DNA from: Microbacterium sulfonylureivorans
GTDB taxonomy: Bacteria > Actinomycetota > Actinomycetes > Actinomycetales > Microbacteriaceae
Assembly: GCF_003999995.1 (NCBI RefSeq)
Contig: NZ_RJAD01000001.1
Coordinates: 434,001-498,000 of the forward strand
Direction: 5' to 3'
Length of the DNA: 64,000 bases
Shown here: positions 7,104-16,059 of the stretch, one piece after another
Layout: each line of letters begins with the position of its first letter
Position numbering within the stretch: position 1 is the stretch's first letter
The notes under the pieces: generated by a model
Told to the model about the DNA's origin: nothing
The model's input: the letters and a program-made list of their open reading frames with translations, nothing else
Databases searched by the model: none
Program-made: the position numbers and the translations under genes

Positions 7104-9085
7104 CCCCCACGCACGAACGAGGTACGCCCATGCCCTCCGCCGAACTCGATGAAGCCCCCGCGACCGGCGCCGCGCCGGATCGACCGCCCCGCGGCCGTCG
7201 CCGCACGAAGGACGACGGTCCTCGCGCGAGCTTCGGGCAGCTGCTGCCCTTCCTCTTCGAGCACAAGGGCACGCTCGTCGTCGTCGCCGTGCTCAGTGTC
7301 TTCAGCGCGATCACCATGCTCGTCCAGCCGCTGCTCGTCGGGCAAGTCATCGACCGCGTGCAGAACAATCTCGACCTCGGGATGCTGCTGTGGGCCCTGG
7401 TCGGCTTCGTGGTGATCGGCTCGCTCATCTCGGGATGGCAGCACTACCTCCTGCAGCGCACCGGCACGGCCGTCGTCTACTCGAGCCGCCGCAAGCTCAT
7501 CTCGCGAATCCTGCACCTGCCGATCAGCGAGTTCGACGCGCGCCGCACCGGCGACCTCGTCTCGCGGGTCGGCAGCGACACCACGCTGCTCTACGCCGTG
7601 CTCACGCAGGGTCTCGCCGATGCGATCGGCAACGCGCTCCTCTTCGTGGGCGCGCTCATCGCGATGGCGATCATCGACCCGATCCTCCTCGCGATCATCG
7701 TCGTCGTGATCGGCATCTCCGTGCTGGGAGTGGTCGCGCTGAGCGGGCGCATCCGCACCGCGTCGACCGAGCAGCAGGAGAAGGTCGGCGAGCTGGCCTC
7801 CGGCGTCGAACGGGCCGTGGGCTCCATCCGCACCGTGCGGGCGTCCGGCGCGACCGAACGCGAGGTCGCCGAGGTGACCGAGCGCGCCACCGACGCCTAC
7901 GTCGTGGGCGTGCGCATCGCGAAGGTCTCGGCCCTCGTCGTGCCGATCGCCGGCATCGCGCTCCAGGTCTCTCTGCTCGTGGTCATCGGGTTCGGCGGAT
8001 ACCGCGTCGCGATCGGCGCGATCCCGATCGCGAGCCTGGTGACCTTCATCATGTTCCTCTTCATGCTGATCGCCCCCCTGGGCTCGTTCTTCGGCGCGAT
8101 CACCTCGGTGAACCAGGCGCTCGGCGCGCTCGGCCGCATCCAGGAGGTGCTCGACCTCCCCACCGAGTCCCAGGACGACGAGGCCATCGCGCGCAGCATC
8201 GAGCGCGGAGCGGATGCCTCGTCCTCTGCCGGCACTCCCGCGATCGAGTTCCGCGACGTGCGGTTCCGCTACCCCGAGGCCGTCGTCGCCGCCCGCCGCA
8301 AGGCGGAGTCGGAGGCCATCGCGGTGCTCGAGAACGCGCACGTCGACTCTTCGTCGATCGTGCGGGACGAGGCATCCGCCGATCTCGTGATCGACGAAGC
8401 CGACGGCGAGGTGCTCCGAGGAGTGTCGTTCTCGGTTCCCCGTGGCGCCCGCGTCGCGCTCGTCGGGCCCTCCGGTGCCGGCAAGAGCACCACGCTCGCC
8501 CTCATCGAGCGCTTCTACGACCCGACCGGCGGCGCGATCCTCCTCGACGGCGCCGACGTGCGCGCCCTCGACCGCGCGGACCTGCGCGCACGCCTCGGCT
8601 ACGTCGAGCAGGATGCCCCGACCCTCGCCGGAACGATCGGCGACAACCTGCGCCTGGCCTCGCCCGAGGCGACCGACGCCGAATGCGAGGAGGTGCTGCG
8701 CGCCGTCAACCTCGGCGAGGTGCTCGACCGCAATCCGCTCGGCCTCGCCGCACCGGTCGGCGAGAGCGGCGTCATGCTCTCCGGCGGCGAGCGCCAGCGC
8801 CTCGCGATCGCCCGGGCTCTGCTGGCCGCTCCCCCGATCCTGCTGCTCGACGAGTCGACGTCGTCGCTCGACGGACTCAACGAGCAGCGCATGCGCGACG
8901 CCATCGATGCCGTCGCCGCCGGACGCACGCTCATCGTGATCGCACATCGCCTGTCGACGGTCGTCGACAGCGACCACATCGTCGTGATGGACCACGGCCA
9001 GGTCGTCGGCCAGGGCACGCACTCCGAACTGGTCGCCTCGACGCCGCTCTATCGCGACCTCGCGAAGCACCAGCTGCTGGTCTGA
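7100..9085 (+). CDS. ABC half-exporter, fused membrane and ATPase domains
   Basis: This protein of up to 661 residues has an N-terminal six-helix exporter domain (about 45-350) and a C-terminal nucleotide-binding domain. Walker A is GPSGAGKS (456-463), followed by LSGGERQR and LLLDESTSSLD and then the switch His in IAHRLST. It should work as a dimer exporting lipids, drugs or peptides. The start may be the GTG at 7100 (GTGA overlap with the HTH gene) or the ATG at 7130. An unusual insert of about 43 residues (8281-8410) separates the A-loop FRYP from the strand leading to Walker A; relatives have only a few residues there. Confidence 0.9.
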   Translation: MTPTHERGTPMPSAELDEAPATGAAPDRPPRGRRRTKDDGPRASFGQLLPFLFEHKGTLVVVAVLSVFSAITMLVQPLLVGQVIDRVQNNLDLGMLLWALVGFVVIGSLISGWQHYLLQRTGTAVVYSSRRKLISRILHLPISEFDARRTGDLVSRVGSDTTLLYAVLTQGLADAIGNALLFVGALIAMAIIDPILLAIIVVVIGISVLGVVALSGRIRTASTEQQEKVGELASGVERAVGSIRTVRASGATEREVAEVTERATDAYVVGVRIAKVSALVVPIAGIALQVSLLVVIGFGGYRVAIGAIPIASLVTFIMFLFMLIAPLGSFFGAITSVNQALGALGRIQEVLDLPTESQDDEAIARSIERGADASSSAGTPAIEFRDVRFRYPEAVVAARRKAESEAIAVLENAHVDSSSIVRDEASADLVIDEADGEVLRGVSFSVPRGARVALVGPSGAGKSTTLALIERFYDPTGGAILLDGADVRALDRADLRARLGYVEQDAPTLAGTIGDNLRLASPEATDAECEEVLRAVNLGEVLDRNPLGLAAPVGESGVMLSGGERQRLAIARALLAAPPILLLDESTSSLDGLNEQRMRDAIDAVAAGRTLIVIAHRLSTVVDSDHIVVMDHGQVVGQGTHSELVASTPLYRDLAKHQLLV

Positions 9086-9160
9086 CACGCAGGCGACGGC
9101 GTGCCGCAACTCCGCCTGCTCCGCCACCCTCGCTCCGACACGCCGCCGGCGGCGCGCCCC

Positions 9161-9290
9161 GGCCGCCGCACAGGCGGAGTTGCAGCACACCCGGCGACGC
9201 ACGGAACGACGGATGCCCCGGCCCGCCGCTCAGGCGCAGTTGCAGCACACCCGGCGACGCACGGAACGACGGATGCCCCGGCCCGCCGCA
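9161..9290. repeat. 60-bp tandem repeat in convergent intergenic region
   Basis: Two 60-bp units repeat with exact period. Bases 9181-9229 and 9241-9289 are identical over 49 positions, and the preceding ten bases differ by one. A third, partial unit appears at 9161-9180. Each unit contains GGATGCCCCGG. A 13-base segment at 9106-9118 is the reverse complement of 9171-9183, so larger stem structures are possible. The array lies after the ABC exporter and before pckG, which converge here. Confidence 0.75.
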
Positions 9291-9312
9291 CAGCGCGGGT
9301 CCGGGGCATCCG
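9270..9312. terminator. Bidirectional hairpin between ABC exporter and pckG
   Basis: A perfect 12-bp stem with arms 9270-9281 and 9301-9312 (CGGATGCCCCGG and its complement) forms at the end of the tandem repeat, ten bases from the pckG stop. It can terminate pckG on the minus strand and the exporter on the plus strand. Confidence 0.7.
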
Positions 9313-9321
9313 CCGAAGACG

Positions 9322-11202
9322 TCAGGCGCGCTGCAGGCGGTACCTCAGCGCGGCCAGCTCCGCCCACAGCGGCGCCGGAACGCGGCCGTCGAACGTGCGG
9401 TAGAACTCCTCGGTGAGATCGGCCTCACGCAGCCACGAGGCCGGGTCGATCGCGAACAGCTCGTCGAGGTCGGCCTGCGGCACCTCGATGCCGTCGAGGT
9501 CGAGGTCCTCCGTGCGCGGCAGACGCCCGATCGGGCTCTCGACGGCACCCACCTCGTTGTCGAGGCGTCGGATGATCCAGTCGATCACGCGCGAGTTGTC
9601 GCCGAAGCCGGGCCACAGGAAGCGGCCGTCCGAGCCCTTGCGGAACCAGTTCACCTGGAAGACCCGGGGCGCGCGGTCGAAGCGCAGCCTCTGACCGACC
9701 TTGAGCCAGTGCCCGAAGTAGTCGGCCATGTTGTAGCCGCAGAACGGGAGCATCGCGAACGGGTCGCGGCGCAGCTCGCCGACGGTGCCCTCGGCGGCGG
9801 CGGTGCGCTCGGACGAGATGTTCGAGCCCATGAAGACGCCGTGCGTCCAGTCCGTCGCCTCGACGACGAGCGGCACGTTCGTGGCGCGGCGTCCGCCGAA
9901 CAGGATCGCGTCGAGCGGCACGCCCTGCGGGGCATCCCAGTCCTCGGCGATCTGCGGGCACTGATCGGCACGCACGGTGAAGCGCGAGTTCGGGTGCGCG
10001 GCAGGACGACCGGATGCCGGGGTCCACGGCTTGCCCTCCCAGTCGGTGAGCTCTGCCGGCGGCTCGTCCGTGAGGCCTTCCCACCAGACGTCGCCGTCGG
10101 GACGGAGCGCGACGTTCGTGAAGATCGTGTTGCCCCACAGCGTCTCGACCGCCGTGACGTTCGTGGACTCTCCGGTGCCGGGTGCGACGCCGAAGAAGCC
10201 GGCCTCGGGGTTGATGGCCCAGAGGCGGCCGTCGTCGCCGGGGCGCAGCCACGCGATGTCGTCGCCGAGCGTCTCGACGCGCCAGCCGGGGATCGTGGGG
10301 CGCAGCATCGCGAGGTTCGTCTTGCCGCAGGCCGACGGGAACGCCGCGGCCAGGTGGTACGCGCGTCCGGCCGGGTCGATGACGCGGATGAGGAGCATGT
10401 GCTCGGCGAGCCAGCCCTCGTTGCGGCCGATCACCGACGCGATGCGCAGGGCGAAGCACTTCTTTGCGAGGATCGCGTTGCCGCCGTAGCCGGAGCCGAA
10501 AGACCAGACCTCGAGGGTCTCGGGGAAATGCACGATGTACTTCTCGTCGTTGCAGGGCCAGGCGACGTCCTGCTCGCCCGGCTCGAGCGGAGCACCGACG
10601 GAGTGGACCGTCTTGACCCACGGCGCCCCGCCGGCGATCTCGCGCAGCACGTCGGTGCCGACGCGGGTCATGATCTCGATCGAGGCGACGGCGTACGCGC
10701 TGTCGGTGACCTGCACGCCGATGTGCGAGAGCGGTCCGCCGACAGGTCCCATGGAGAAGGGGACGACGTACATCGTGCGACCCCTCATCGACCCCTCGAA
10801 CAGGGGGGTGATCGTCGCGCGGATCTCGTCGGGGGCGAGCCAGTTGTTGGTCGGTCCCGCGTCCTCCTCGCGCTCGGAGGCGATGAAGGTGCGTCCCTCG
10901 GTGCGGGCGACGTCGCTCGGGTGCGAGCGGGCGAGGTAGGACCCGGGCCGCCACTCGGGGTTGAGCTTGATGAGCTTGCCCTCGTCGACCATGTCGCGAA
11001 GGAGCGCGTCGTTCTCGGCGCGGGTGCCCTCGACCCAGTGGATGCGGTCCGGCTGCGTGAGCGCGGCGATCTCGCCGACCCATGCCACGAGCTCGGCCAT
11101 CCCGGCGCCCTGGATGGCAGGACGGTCCCCGTAGGTGCGCGTCACCGCCGGCCGCGCGGGGGCAGAGCCTTCGGGGCGGGTGAAGATGTCGGCAAGGGCC
11201 AT
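9322..11202 (-). CDS. pckG: Phosphoenolpyruvate carboxykinase (GTP)
   Basis: This 626-residue cytosolic enzyme converts oxaloacetate plus GTP to phosphoenolpyruvate, the first committed step of gluconeogenesis from the citric-acid cycle. The GTP-PEPCK family is clear from the length, the P-loop FPSACGKTN with its reactive Cys, the FGSGYGGNA segment, and the NWFRKG region near the C-terminus. The ATG at 11202 follows a GGAGGAG ribosome site. It is divergent from a RamB-like regulator across 124 bases. In corynebacteria carbon-source regulators of this kind control acetate metabolism, so local control is likely. Confidence 0.97.
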   Translation of the reverse strand: MALADIFTRPEGSAPARPAVTRTYGDRPAIQGAGMAELVAWVGEIAALTQPDRIHWVEGTRAENDALLRDMVDEGKLIKLNPEWRPGSYLARSHPSDVARTEGRTFIASEREEDAGPTNNWLAPDEIRATITPLFEGSMRGRTMYVVPFSMGPVGGPLSHIGVQVTDSAYAVASIEIMTRVGTDVLREIAGGAPWVKTVHSVGAPLEPGEQDVAWPCNDEKYIVHFPETLEVWSFGSGYGGNAILAKKCFALRIASVIGRNEGWLAEHMLLIRVIDPAGRAYHLAAAFPSACGKTNLAMLRPTIPGWRVETLGDDIAWLRPGDDGRLWAINPEAGFFGVAPGTGESTNVTAVETLWGNTIFTNVALRPDGDVWWEGLTDEPPAELTDWEGKPWTPASGRPAAHPNSRFTVRADQCPQIAEDWDAPQGVPLDAILFGGRRATNVPLVVEATDWTHGVFMGSNISSERTAAAEGTVGELRRDPFAMLPFCGYNMADYFGHWLKVGQRLRFDRAPRVFQVNWFRKGSDGRFLWPGFGDNSRVIDWIIRRLDNEVGAVESPIGRLPRTEDLDLDGIEVPQADLDELFAIDPASWLREADLTEEFYRTFDGRVPAPLWAELAALRYRLQRA

Positions 11203-11326
11203 GGTGGTCGCTCCTCCTCGATTCGACGTTCAGATCTGTGGTCTTCCTCCACTTTCGTCGCCAACGGCCGCCTCTTCCGTACAATCGGGGCGTCAAGAGT
11301 TGCGATTCTTTCGCTATCCTCAAGGA

Positions 11327-12763
11327 ATGCCGCCTACGCCGTTGGAACTGTCCACGCTCGGACACCGCATCCGTCACCAGCGCATCTCGCACGGGTACAC
11401 GCTGGACGAGCTCGGCGAGCTGGTCGGGGTCGCAGGCAGCCAGCTGAGCCTCATCGAGAACGGCAAGCGCGAGCCGAAGCTGTCGCTGCTGCAGGCGATC
11501 GCCACCGCCACGGGAGTCGAGGTCGCCCACCTCCTGTCGGCCGAGCCCCCGAACCGGCGCGCGGCGCTCGAGATCGAGCTCGAGCGCGCCCAGGCGAGCT
11601 CGGTTTTCCGCCAGCTCGGGATCGCGCCCGTCAAGGTCACGAAGGGGATGGCCGACGACACCCTCGAGTCGATCCTGGGTCTGCACCGCGAACTCCAGCG
11701 CCGCGAGCGCGAGGCGATCGCCACACCGGAGGAGGCGCGGCGCGCCAACACCGAGCTGCGGCTGAAGATGCGCGCGCTCGACAACTACCTGCCCGACATC
11801 GAGCGACTCGCCGAGAAGCAGCTCAAGGCCGCCGGCCACGTGTCAGGAGCGCTCACGCACCGCACCGTGAGCATCATGGCGGAGCGGCTCGGCTTCGAGC
11901 TGATCTACGTGAGCGACCTCCCCCATTCGGCCCGCTCGGTCACCGACCTCGAGAACGGCCGCATCTATCTCCCGCCGGCATCGATCCCCGGCGGTCACGG
12001 CCTCCGGTCGATGGCCCTGCAGGCCATGGCGCACCGCCTGCTCGGGCACAAGCGTCCGACCGACTACGCCGACTTCCTGCAGCAGCGCCTCGAGATCAAC
12101 TACTACGCGGCCTGCTGCCTCATGCCCGAGACCGCGTCGGTGGCGTTCCTCCAGCAGGCGAAGAAGGACCGCAACCTCGCCGTCGAGGATTTCCGCGACG
12201 CGTTCGGCACGACCCACGAGTCGGCCGGCATGCGCCTGACGAACCTTGCGACGCGGCATCTCGGCATCCCGCTGCACTTCCTCCGCGTCGACGGCTCCGG
12301 CGCCATCACCCGCGTCTACGAGAACGACGACCTGCCGCTCCCGATGGACGTCACCGGCGCGGTCGACGGCCAGATCGCGTGCCGCAGATTCTCGGCCCGA
12401 TCGGCGTTCTCGGAGCAGAACCGCACGACCGAGCACTACCAGTACACCGACACCCCGGCGGGCACGTTCTGGTGCTCGACGCAGACCGGCACGACGTCAG
12501 AGGGCGAGTTCTCGATCACGGTCGGAGTGCCCTTCGACGACGCCCGCTGGTTCCGCGGGCGAGAGACCCAGAAGCGCGCGACCTCGACCTGCCCCGACGA
12601 GTCGTGCTGCCGCCGGGCCCCGTCCGAGGTGACGGCACGGTGGTCGGGCAAGGCGTGGCCGAGCGCGCGCGTGCACATGCAGATGTTCTCGCCGCTCCCC
12701 CGCGGCGCGTTCCCGGGGGTCGACGACAACGAGGTGTACGCGTTCCTCGACCGCCACGCCTGA
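11327..12763 (+). CDS. RamB-like XRE family regulator next to pckG
   Basis: This 478-residue regulator has an N-terminal Cro/C1 helix-turn-helix (about 10-65, with LDELGELVGVAGSQLSLIE and NGKREPK), a middle domain of the IrrE/peptidase-like type (about 150-330), and a C-terminal cysteine-containing domain (CPDESCCRRAP). This is the RamB layout of short-chain fatty-acyl responsive regulators. The ATG at 11327 has a TATCCT -10 (11315-11320) ending 6 bases upstream, so it is probably leaderless. A paralogue with the same architecture lies at 44328-45806 beside the glyoxylate-bypass genes. It is divergent from pckG, its most likely target. Confidence 0.9.
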   Translation: MPPTPLELSTLGHRIRHQRISHGYTLDELGELVGVAGSQLSLIENGKREPKLSLLQAIATATGVEVAHLLSAEPPNRRAALEIELERAQASSVFRQLGIAPVKVTKGMADDTLESILGLHRELQRREREAIATPEEARRANTELRLKMRALDNYLPDIERLAEKQLKAAGHVSGALTHRTVSIMAERLGFELIYVSDLPHSARSVTDLENGRIYLPPASIPGGHGLRSMALQAMAHRLLGHKRPTDYADFLQQRLEINYYAACCLMPETASVAFLQQAKKDRNLAVEDFRDAFGTTHESAGMRLTNLATRHLGIPLHFLRVDGSGAITRVYENDDLPLPMDVTGAVDGQIACRRFSARSAFSEQNRTTEHYQYTDTPAGTFWCSTQTGTTSEGEFSITVGVPFDDARWFRGRETQKRATSTCPDESCCRRAPSEVTARWSGKAWPSARVHMQMFSPLPRGAFPGVDDNEVYAFLDRHA

Positions 12764-12836
12764 GAACGGACGCGGGATGCCTCGGCCAGGCGGGTCGCGG
12801 CCGATGCATGTCCTCGCGGCGGCGTAACCTCGGAAG

Positions 12837-13493
12837 GTGACTCCCGAACTCGCCGCCCGCATCGTCGCGGACTCCCGCGACCGGGTGGCCTGGGTGCGGG
12901 CGCGCTCGCGCGGGATCACGGCGACGGATGTCGCGACCCTCACCTCCGAGAACGCGATCGCCCGCGCGGCCGACGCGAAGCTCATGGGCTCGGGCTTCTC
13001 GGGCAACGCCTACACCGCCCATGGCCGCGCACGCGAGCCCGAGATCGCCGCGTGGGTCGCGGCGACGCACGGCATCGAGCCATCCTCGGCACTGTTCCAC
13101 GCCGTGGTCGAGAAGCGCCACCTCGCGACCCCCGACGGCATCGCGGTCGACGTCGGCGGCCGCGTCACCCTGTGCGAGATCAAGACGACGAACAAGTCGT
13201 GGCGGAGCATCCCGCGCTCCTATCTGCGTCAGGTGTGGTGGCAGCAGCACGTGCTCGGCGCCGAGCGGACGCTCGTCGCGTGGGAGCAGCACGACGCCTT
13301 CGTGCCCGTCGGCGACGAGCCGCGCTGCGCGTGGGTCGAGCGCGACGACGCCGAGATCGCCAAGCTGGTGCGTCTCGCCACCGCTCTCATCGACGAGCTG
13401 TACCACCGCACGACGAAGGGCCGGCCTGCCGAGCGGATGCCGCAGCCTCCGGCGCCCCGCCAGCCCTTCCGCGCGCTCGCCCTCGCCGACTGA
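12837..13493 (+). CDS. YqaJ-like PD-(D/E)XK exonuclease
   Basis: This 218-residue protein resembles the YqaJ/lambda-exonuclease nuclease fold. The order of visible motifs is GRAREPE (conserved Glu), TPDGIAV (catalytic Asp), LCEIKTT (E-x-K) and QVWWQQHVLGA (the Q-x3-Q helix). Such enzymes degrade one strand of duplex DNA and are usually phage or integron-borne recombination factors. Here it stands alone, with no recombinase or phage gene nearby. Start: GTG at 12837, with a TAACCT -10 (12825-12830) ending 6 bases before it, so it is probably leaderless. A Pro-rich tail follows the nuclease domain. Confidence 0.8.
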   Translation: MTPELAARIVADSRDRVAWVRARSRGITATDVATLTSENAIARAADAKLMGSGFSGNAYTAHGRAREPEIAAWVAATHGIEPSSALFHAVVEKRHLATPDGIAVDVGGRVTLCEIKTTNKSWRSIPRSYLRQVWWQQHVLGAERTLVAWEQHDAFVPVGDEPRCAWVERDDAEIAKLVRLATALIDELYHRTTKGRPAERMPQPPAPRQPFRALALAD

Positions 13494-13553
13494 CCCGTCG
13501 CCCCGCCCTGGCGGACGCCTCATCGGCGACGCCGGGCCGCAGCGCGGGGAATA

Positions 13554-13615
13554 GTTGATCCATGTCAACGATTGGGTATATAGTTGACCTACTTCAACTG
13601 TTGACCTGAGTCAAC
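13554..13615 (+). promoter_or_regulatory. Triple MarR-type operator over efflux promoter
   Basis: Three dyads of the form GTTGA-N6-TCAAC are present: 13554-13569, 13583-13598 (extended to AGTTGA/TCAACT at 13582-13599) and 13600-13615. A promoter fits: -35 TTGATC (13555-13560) and -10 TATAGT (13579-13584). The first dyad covers the -35, the second the -10, and the third lies just downstream. The MarR gene at the end of this operon is the obvious binder. Confidence 0.75.
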
Positions 13616-13669
13616 TGATCCTCGCGCCAACGTCGCCGCATCCCCTCCTCATCTCTCCGAAGGACATTC

Positions 13670-15394
13670 ATGGCTACGTCCACCACGGCGACCGGCACGG
13701 TCGCCACTGCAGACGAGAAGCGCCGGCACCGCAAGGTCCTGCAGGCGCTCTCGGGCCTGCTGCTCGGCATGTTCGTCTCGATGCTCGCCTCGACCGTCGT
13801 CTCGACCTCGCTGCCGGTCATCGTCCACGACCTCGACGGCGACCAGGCCGCGTTCACGTGGGTCATCACCGCCACGCTGCTGACCACCGCGATCTCGACT
13901 CCGATCTGGGGAAAGCTCGCCGATCTGTTCAACCGCAAGCTGCTCATCCAGCTCGCGATCGTGATCTTCGTCCTCGCGACCGCCGCAGCGGGCTTCTCGC
14001 AGAACCCCGGCACGCTCATCGCGTTCCGCGCACTGCAGGGCATCGGCGCAGGCGGGCTCGCCGCACTCAGCCAGGTCATCATGGCCGACATCATCAGCCC
14101 CCGTGAGCGCGGTCGCTACATGGGCCTCTTCGGCGCCGTCATGGCCGTCGCGACCGTCGGCGGACCTCTGCTCGGCGGCGTCATCACCGACACGCTCGGC
14201 TGGCGCTGGAACTTCTTCGTCGCCATCCCGTTCGCCGTGGTCGCCCTGATCATCATGCAGCGCACGCTCCACCTCCCCGCCCGCCCCAAGCAGAAGGCGC
14301 GCATCGACTACCTCGGCATCGTCCTGCTCTCGGTGTCGGTCTCCCTCCTGCTGATCTGGGTCACCAACGCGGGCAACTCCTACGACTGGTGGAGCACAGA
14401 GACGATCCTCATGGTCGGCGGCGCACTCCTCGGCATCGCGCTGTTCATCGTCACGGAGCTGCGGGCGAAGGAGCCCCTCGTCCCTCTGACCCTGTTCAAG
14501 AACCGCACCTTCACCCTCGCGGTGATCGCGTCGATCGCCACCGGCATCGCGATGTTCGGCACCTCGGTCTTCCTCAGTCAGTACATGCAGATGGCGCGCG
14601 GCGCGACGCCGACCGAGGCCGGCATCATGACGATTCCGATGATCGCCGGCCTGCTGCTCTCCTCCATCGTCATCGGCGGGCTGATCTCGCGTCACGGCCA
14701 CTGGAAGCCGTGGCTCATCGTGGGAGGCGTGCTGCTCATCGCCGGTTCGTTCCTGCTGTCGACGATCCACTACGACACCAACTTCGCGCTGGTCTCGCTC
14801 TACATGTTCCTGCTCGGTGCGGGTGTCGGCATGACGATGCAGAACCTCGTCCTCATCGTGCAGAACACCGCCAATCCGTCGGAGATGGGCGTCGCGAGCT
14901 CGGGGGTCACGTTCTTCCGCAGCCTCGGCGGCACGATCGGCGTCTCGGTCATGGGCGCAGCGCTCGCCTCGTCGGCGACCACGCTGTTCGGCGACCGCAA
15001 GGCCGACATCGGCGCGGCGCTCGCCAAGCTCGGCGAGCAGGGAGCGGCGATCGGCCAGCAACTGCAGTCGGGCACCATCCCCCAGGTCTCGGCACTGCCC
15101 GAAGGCATCCGGGTCATCATCGAGGACATCTACGCGCAGGCCATCGCGCACTCGTTCCTGATCGCCGTGCCGGTCGCGGTCGTCAGCCTCATCGCGATCC
15201 TGTTCCTGCCGAACATCCCGCTCACCCGCATGACCACGAGCGAGCGCGTCGCGGCGAGCGAGGCCGACCTCGCCACCGTCTCGGTCAGCGAGGGCATGGC
15301 GGTCCTCGAGGCGACCGGCACCGTGCCGACGACGGATGCCGCGGACGCGGACTCCGCCGCCGCGCGGGACGAGGCATCCACCCCCTCCCGCTAG
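13670..15394 (+). CDS. MFS multidrug efflux pump, DHA2 (14-helix) family
   Basis: This 574-residue proton-driven exporter has about 14 membrane segments. It shows the DHA2/EmrB-QacA hallmarks: WVITATLLTTAISTPIWGKLAD with LFNRK (motif A), RALQGIGAGGLAALSQVI (motif C region), and a large loop before the last helix. The C-terminus has an Ala/Asp-rich cytosolic tail of about 60 residues. A GAAGGA ribosome site lies before the ATG. The promoter carries three MarR-type dyads, and the marR gene follows, so expression is probably induced when a toxic substrate releases the repressor. Confidence 0.92.
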   Translation: MATSTTATGTVATADEKRRHRKVLQALSGLLLGMFVSMLASTVVSTSLPVIVHDLDGDQAAFTWVITATLLTTAISTPIWGKLADLFNRKLLIQLAIVIFVLATAAAGFSQNPGTLIAFRALQGIGAGGLAALSQVIMADIISPRERGRYMGLFGAVMAVATVGGPLLGGVITDTLGWRWNFFVAIPFAVVALIIMQRTLHLPARPKQKARIDYLGIVLLSVSVSLLLIWVTNAGNSYDWWSTETILMVGGALLGIALFIVTELRAKEPLVPLTLFKNRTFTLAVIASIATGIAMFGTSVFLSQYMQMARGATPTEAGIMTIPMIAGLLLSSIVIGGLISRHGHWKPWLIVGGVLLIAGSFLLSTIHYDTNFALVSLYMFLLGAGVGMTMQNLVLIVQNTANPSEMGVASSGVTFFRSLGGTIGVSVMGAALASSATTLFGDRKADIGAALAKLGEQGAAIGQQLQSGTIPQVSALPEGIRVIIEDIYAQAIAHSFLIAVPVAVVSLIAILFLPNIPLTRMTTSERVAASEADLATVSVSEGMAVLEATGTVPTTDAADADSAAARDEASTPSR

Positions 15395-15405
15395 TGTCGA
15401 TCCCG

Positions 15406-15864
15406 ATGATCTCCGACGACACCCCCGAGGCGCGTACCGAGGCGGTGCGCGCCCTGGAGGCGGAGTTCGGCGAGCTGATCAACCGATTCCGGCGGATCAT
15501 CACGGAGAACGCGCACCGCGTGAGCCCCGGGATGCTGCCGGGCGCGTACAAGGTCTTCACCACGATCGTGCGCCGGGAGTCGGTCACCCTCTCGACGCTC
15601 GCTGAGGCGCTGATGTCCGACAAGGGGCAGATCAGCCGCACGGTGCGCGAACTCGAGCAGCTCGGGCTCGTCGAACGCACTCCCGACCCCGACGACGGGC
15701 GGTCCAGCCTGCTGTCGCCGACGGCGTTCGGCCTGGAACGGCTGGCGCAGGCGCGGGAGCCTCAGGAGGCCACGCTGATCCACGCTCTGGCGGAGTGGCC
15801 GATCGACGACATCCGCAATCTGTCGCGTCTGCTGCATGCGCTCACCGCCGGCGAATCGCCGTAG
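15406..15864 (+). CDS. MarR family transcriptional regulator
   Basis: This repressor of about 152 residues has a winged helix near residues 55-110: VTLSTLAEALMSDKGQISRTV is the helix-turn-helix and TPDPDDGRSSLL the wing, with the family's DxRs-like signature. It follows the efflux pump by 11 bases and should be cotranscribed. It is likely to bind the three dyads upstream of that pump, giving autoregulation. The start is uncertain: an in-frame GTG at 15394 overlaps the pump's stop and would add four residues; neither start has a good ribosome site. Confidence 0.88.
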   Translation: MISDDTPEARTEAVRALEAEFGELINRFRRIITENAHRVSPGMLPGAYKVFTTIVRRESVTLSTLAEALMSDKGQISRTVRELEQLGLVERTPDPDDGRSSLLSPTAFGLERLAQAREPQEATLIHALAEWPIDDIRNLSRLLHALTAGESP

Positions 15865-15876
15865 GAGAGTCGCGAC

Positions 15877-15915
15877 GCGGAAGGCCCCCGGGACCGGTTC
15901 CCGGGGGCCTTCCGC
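15877..15915 (+). terminator. Strong terminator after marR
   Basis: A perfect 17-bp stem with arms 15877-15893 and 15899-15915 and a 5-base loop is followed by a short T-containing stretch. It starts 13 bases after the marR stop and closes the efflux operon. Confidence 0.88.
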
Positions 15916-16059
15916 CGTTTCGGGGCTGATTCGGGCGGATCCGGGATTCTCGACCCGGTAGCACCCGCGTAACACGGGCGAGACAATCGCGGGGTTGACT
16001 GGCCTCATCGGGGGCAACGAGTGCCGTCGGTGCAGACGCGCAAGCGGAAGGAGCGACCG

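Noticed and set aside
9101..9403. Open frames encoding repeated peptides after the ABC exporter
   Set aside because: They are translations of the 60-bp tandem repeat and terminator, without a ribosome site, and extend into pckG.
7390..12840. A very long plus-strand open frame (over 1800 codons)
   Set aside because: It runs through the ABC exporter in another frame and antisense to pckG, with Arg/Pro/His-rich sequence and no domain; it is a GC-rich shadow.
13661..15151. A minus-strand frame opposite the DHA2 efflux pump
   Set aside because: It is Asp/Arg/Glu/His-rich with no known motif and mirrors the codon pattern of the transporter.
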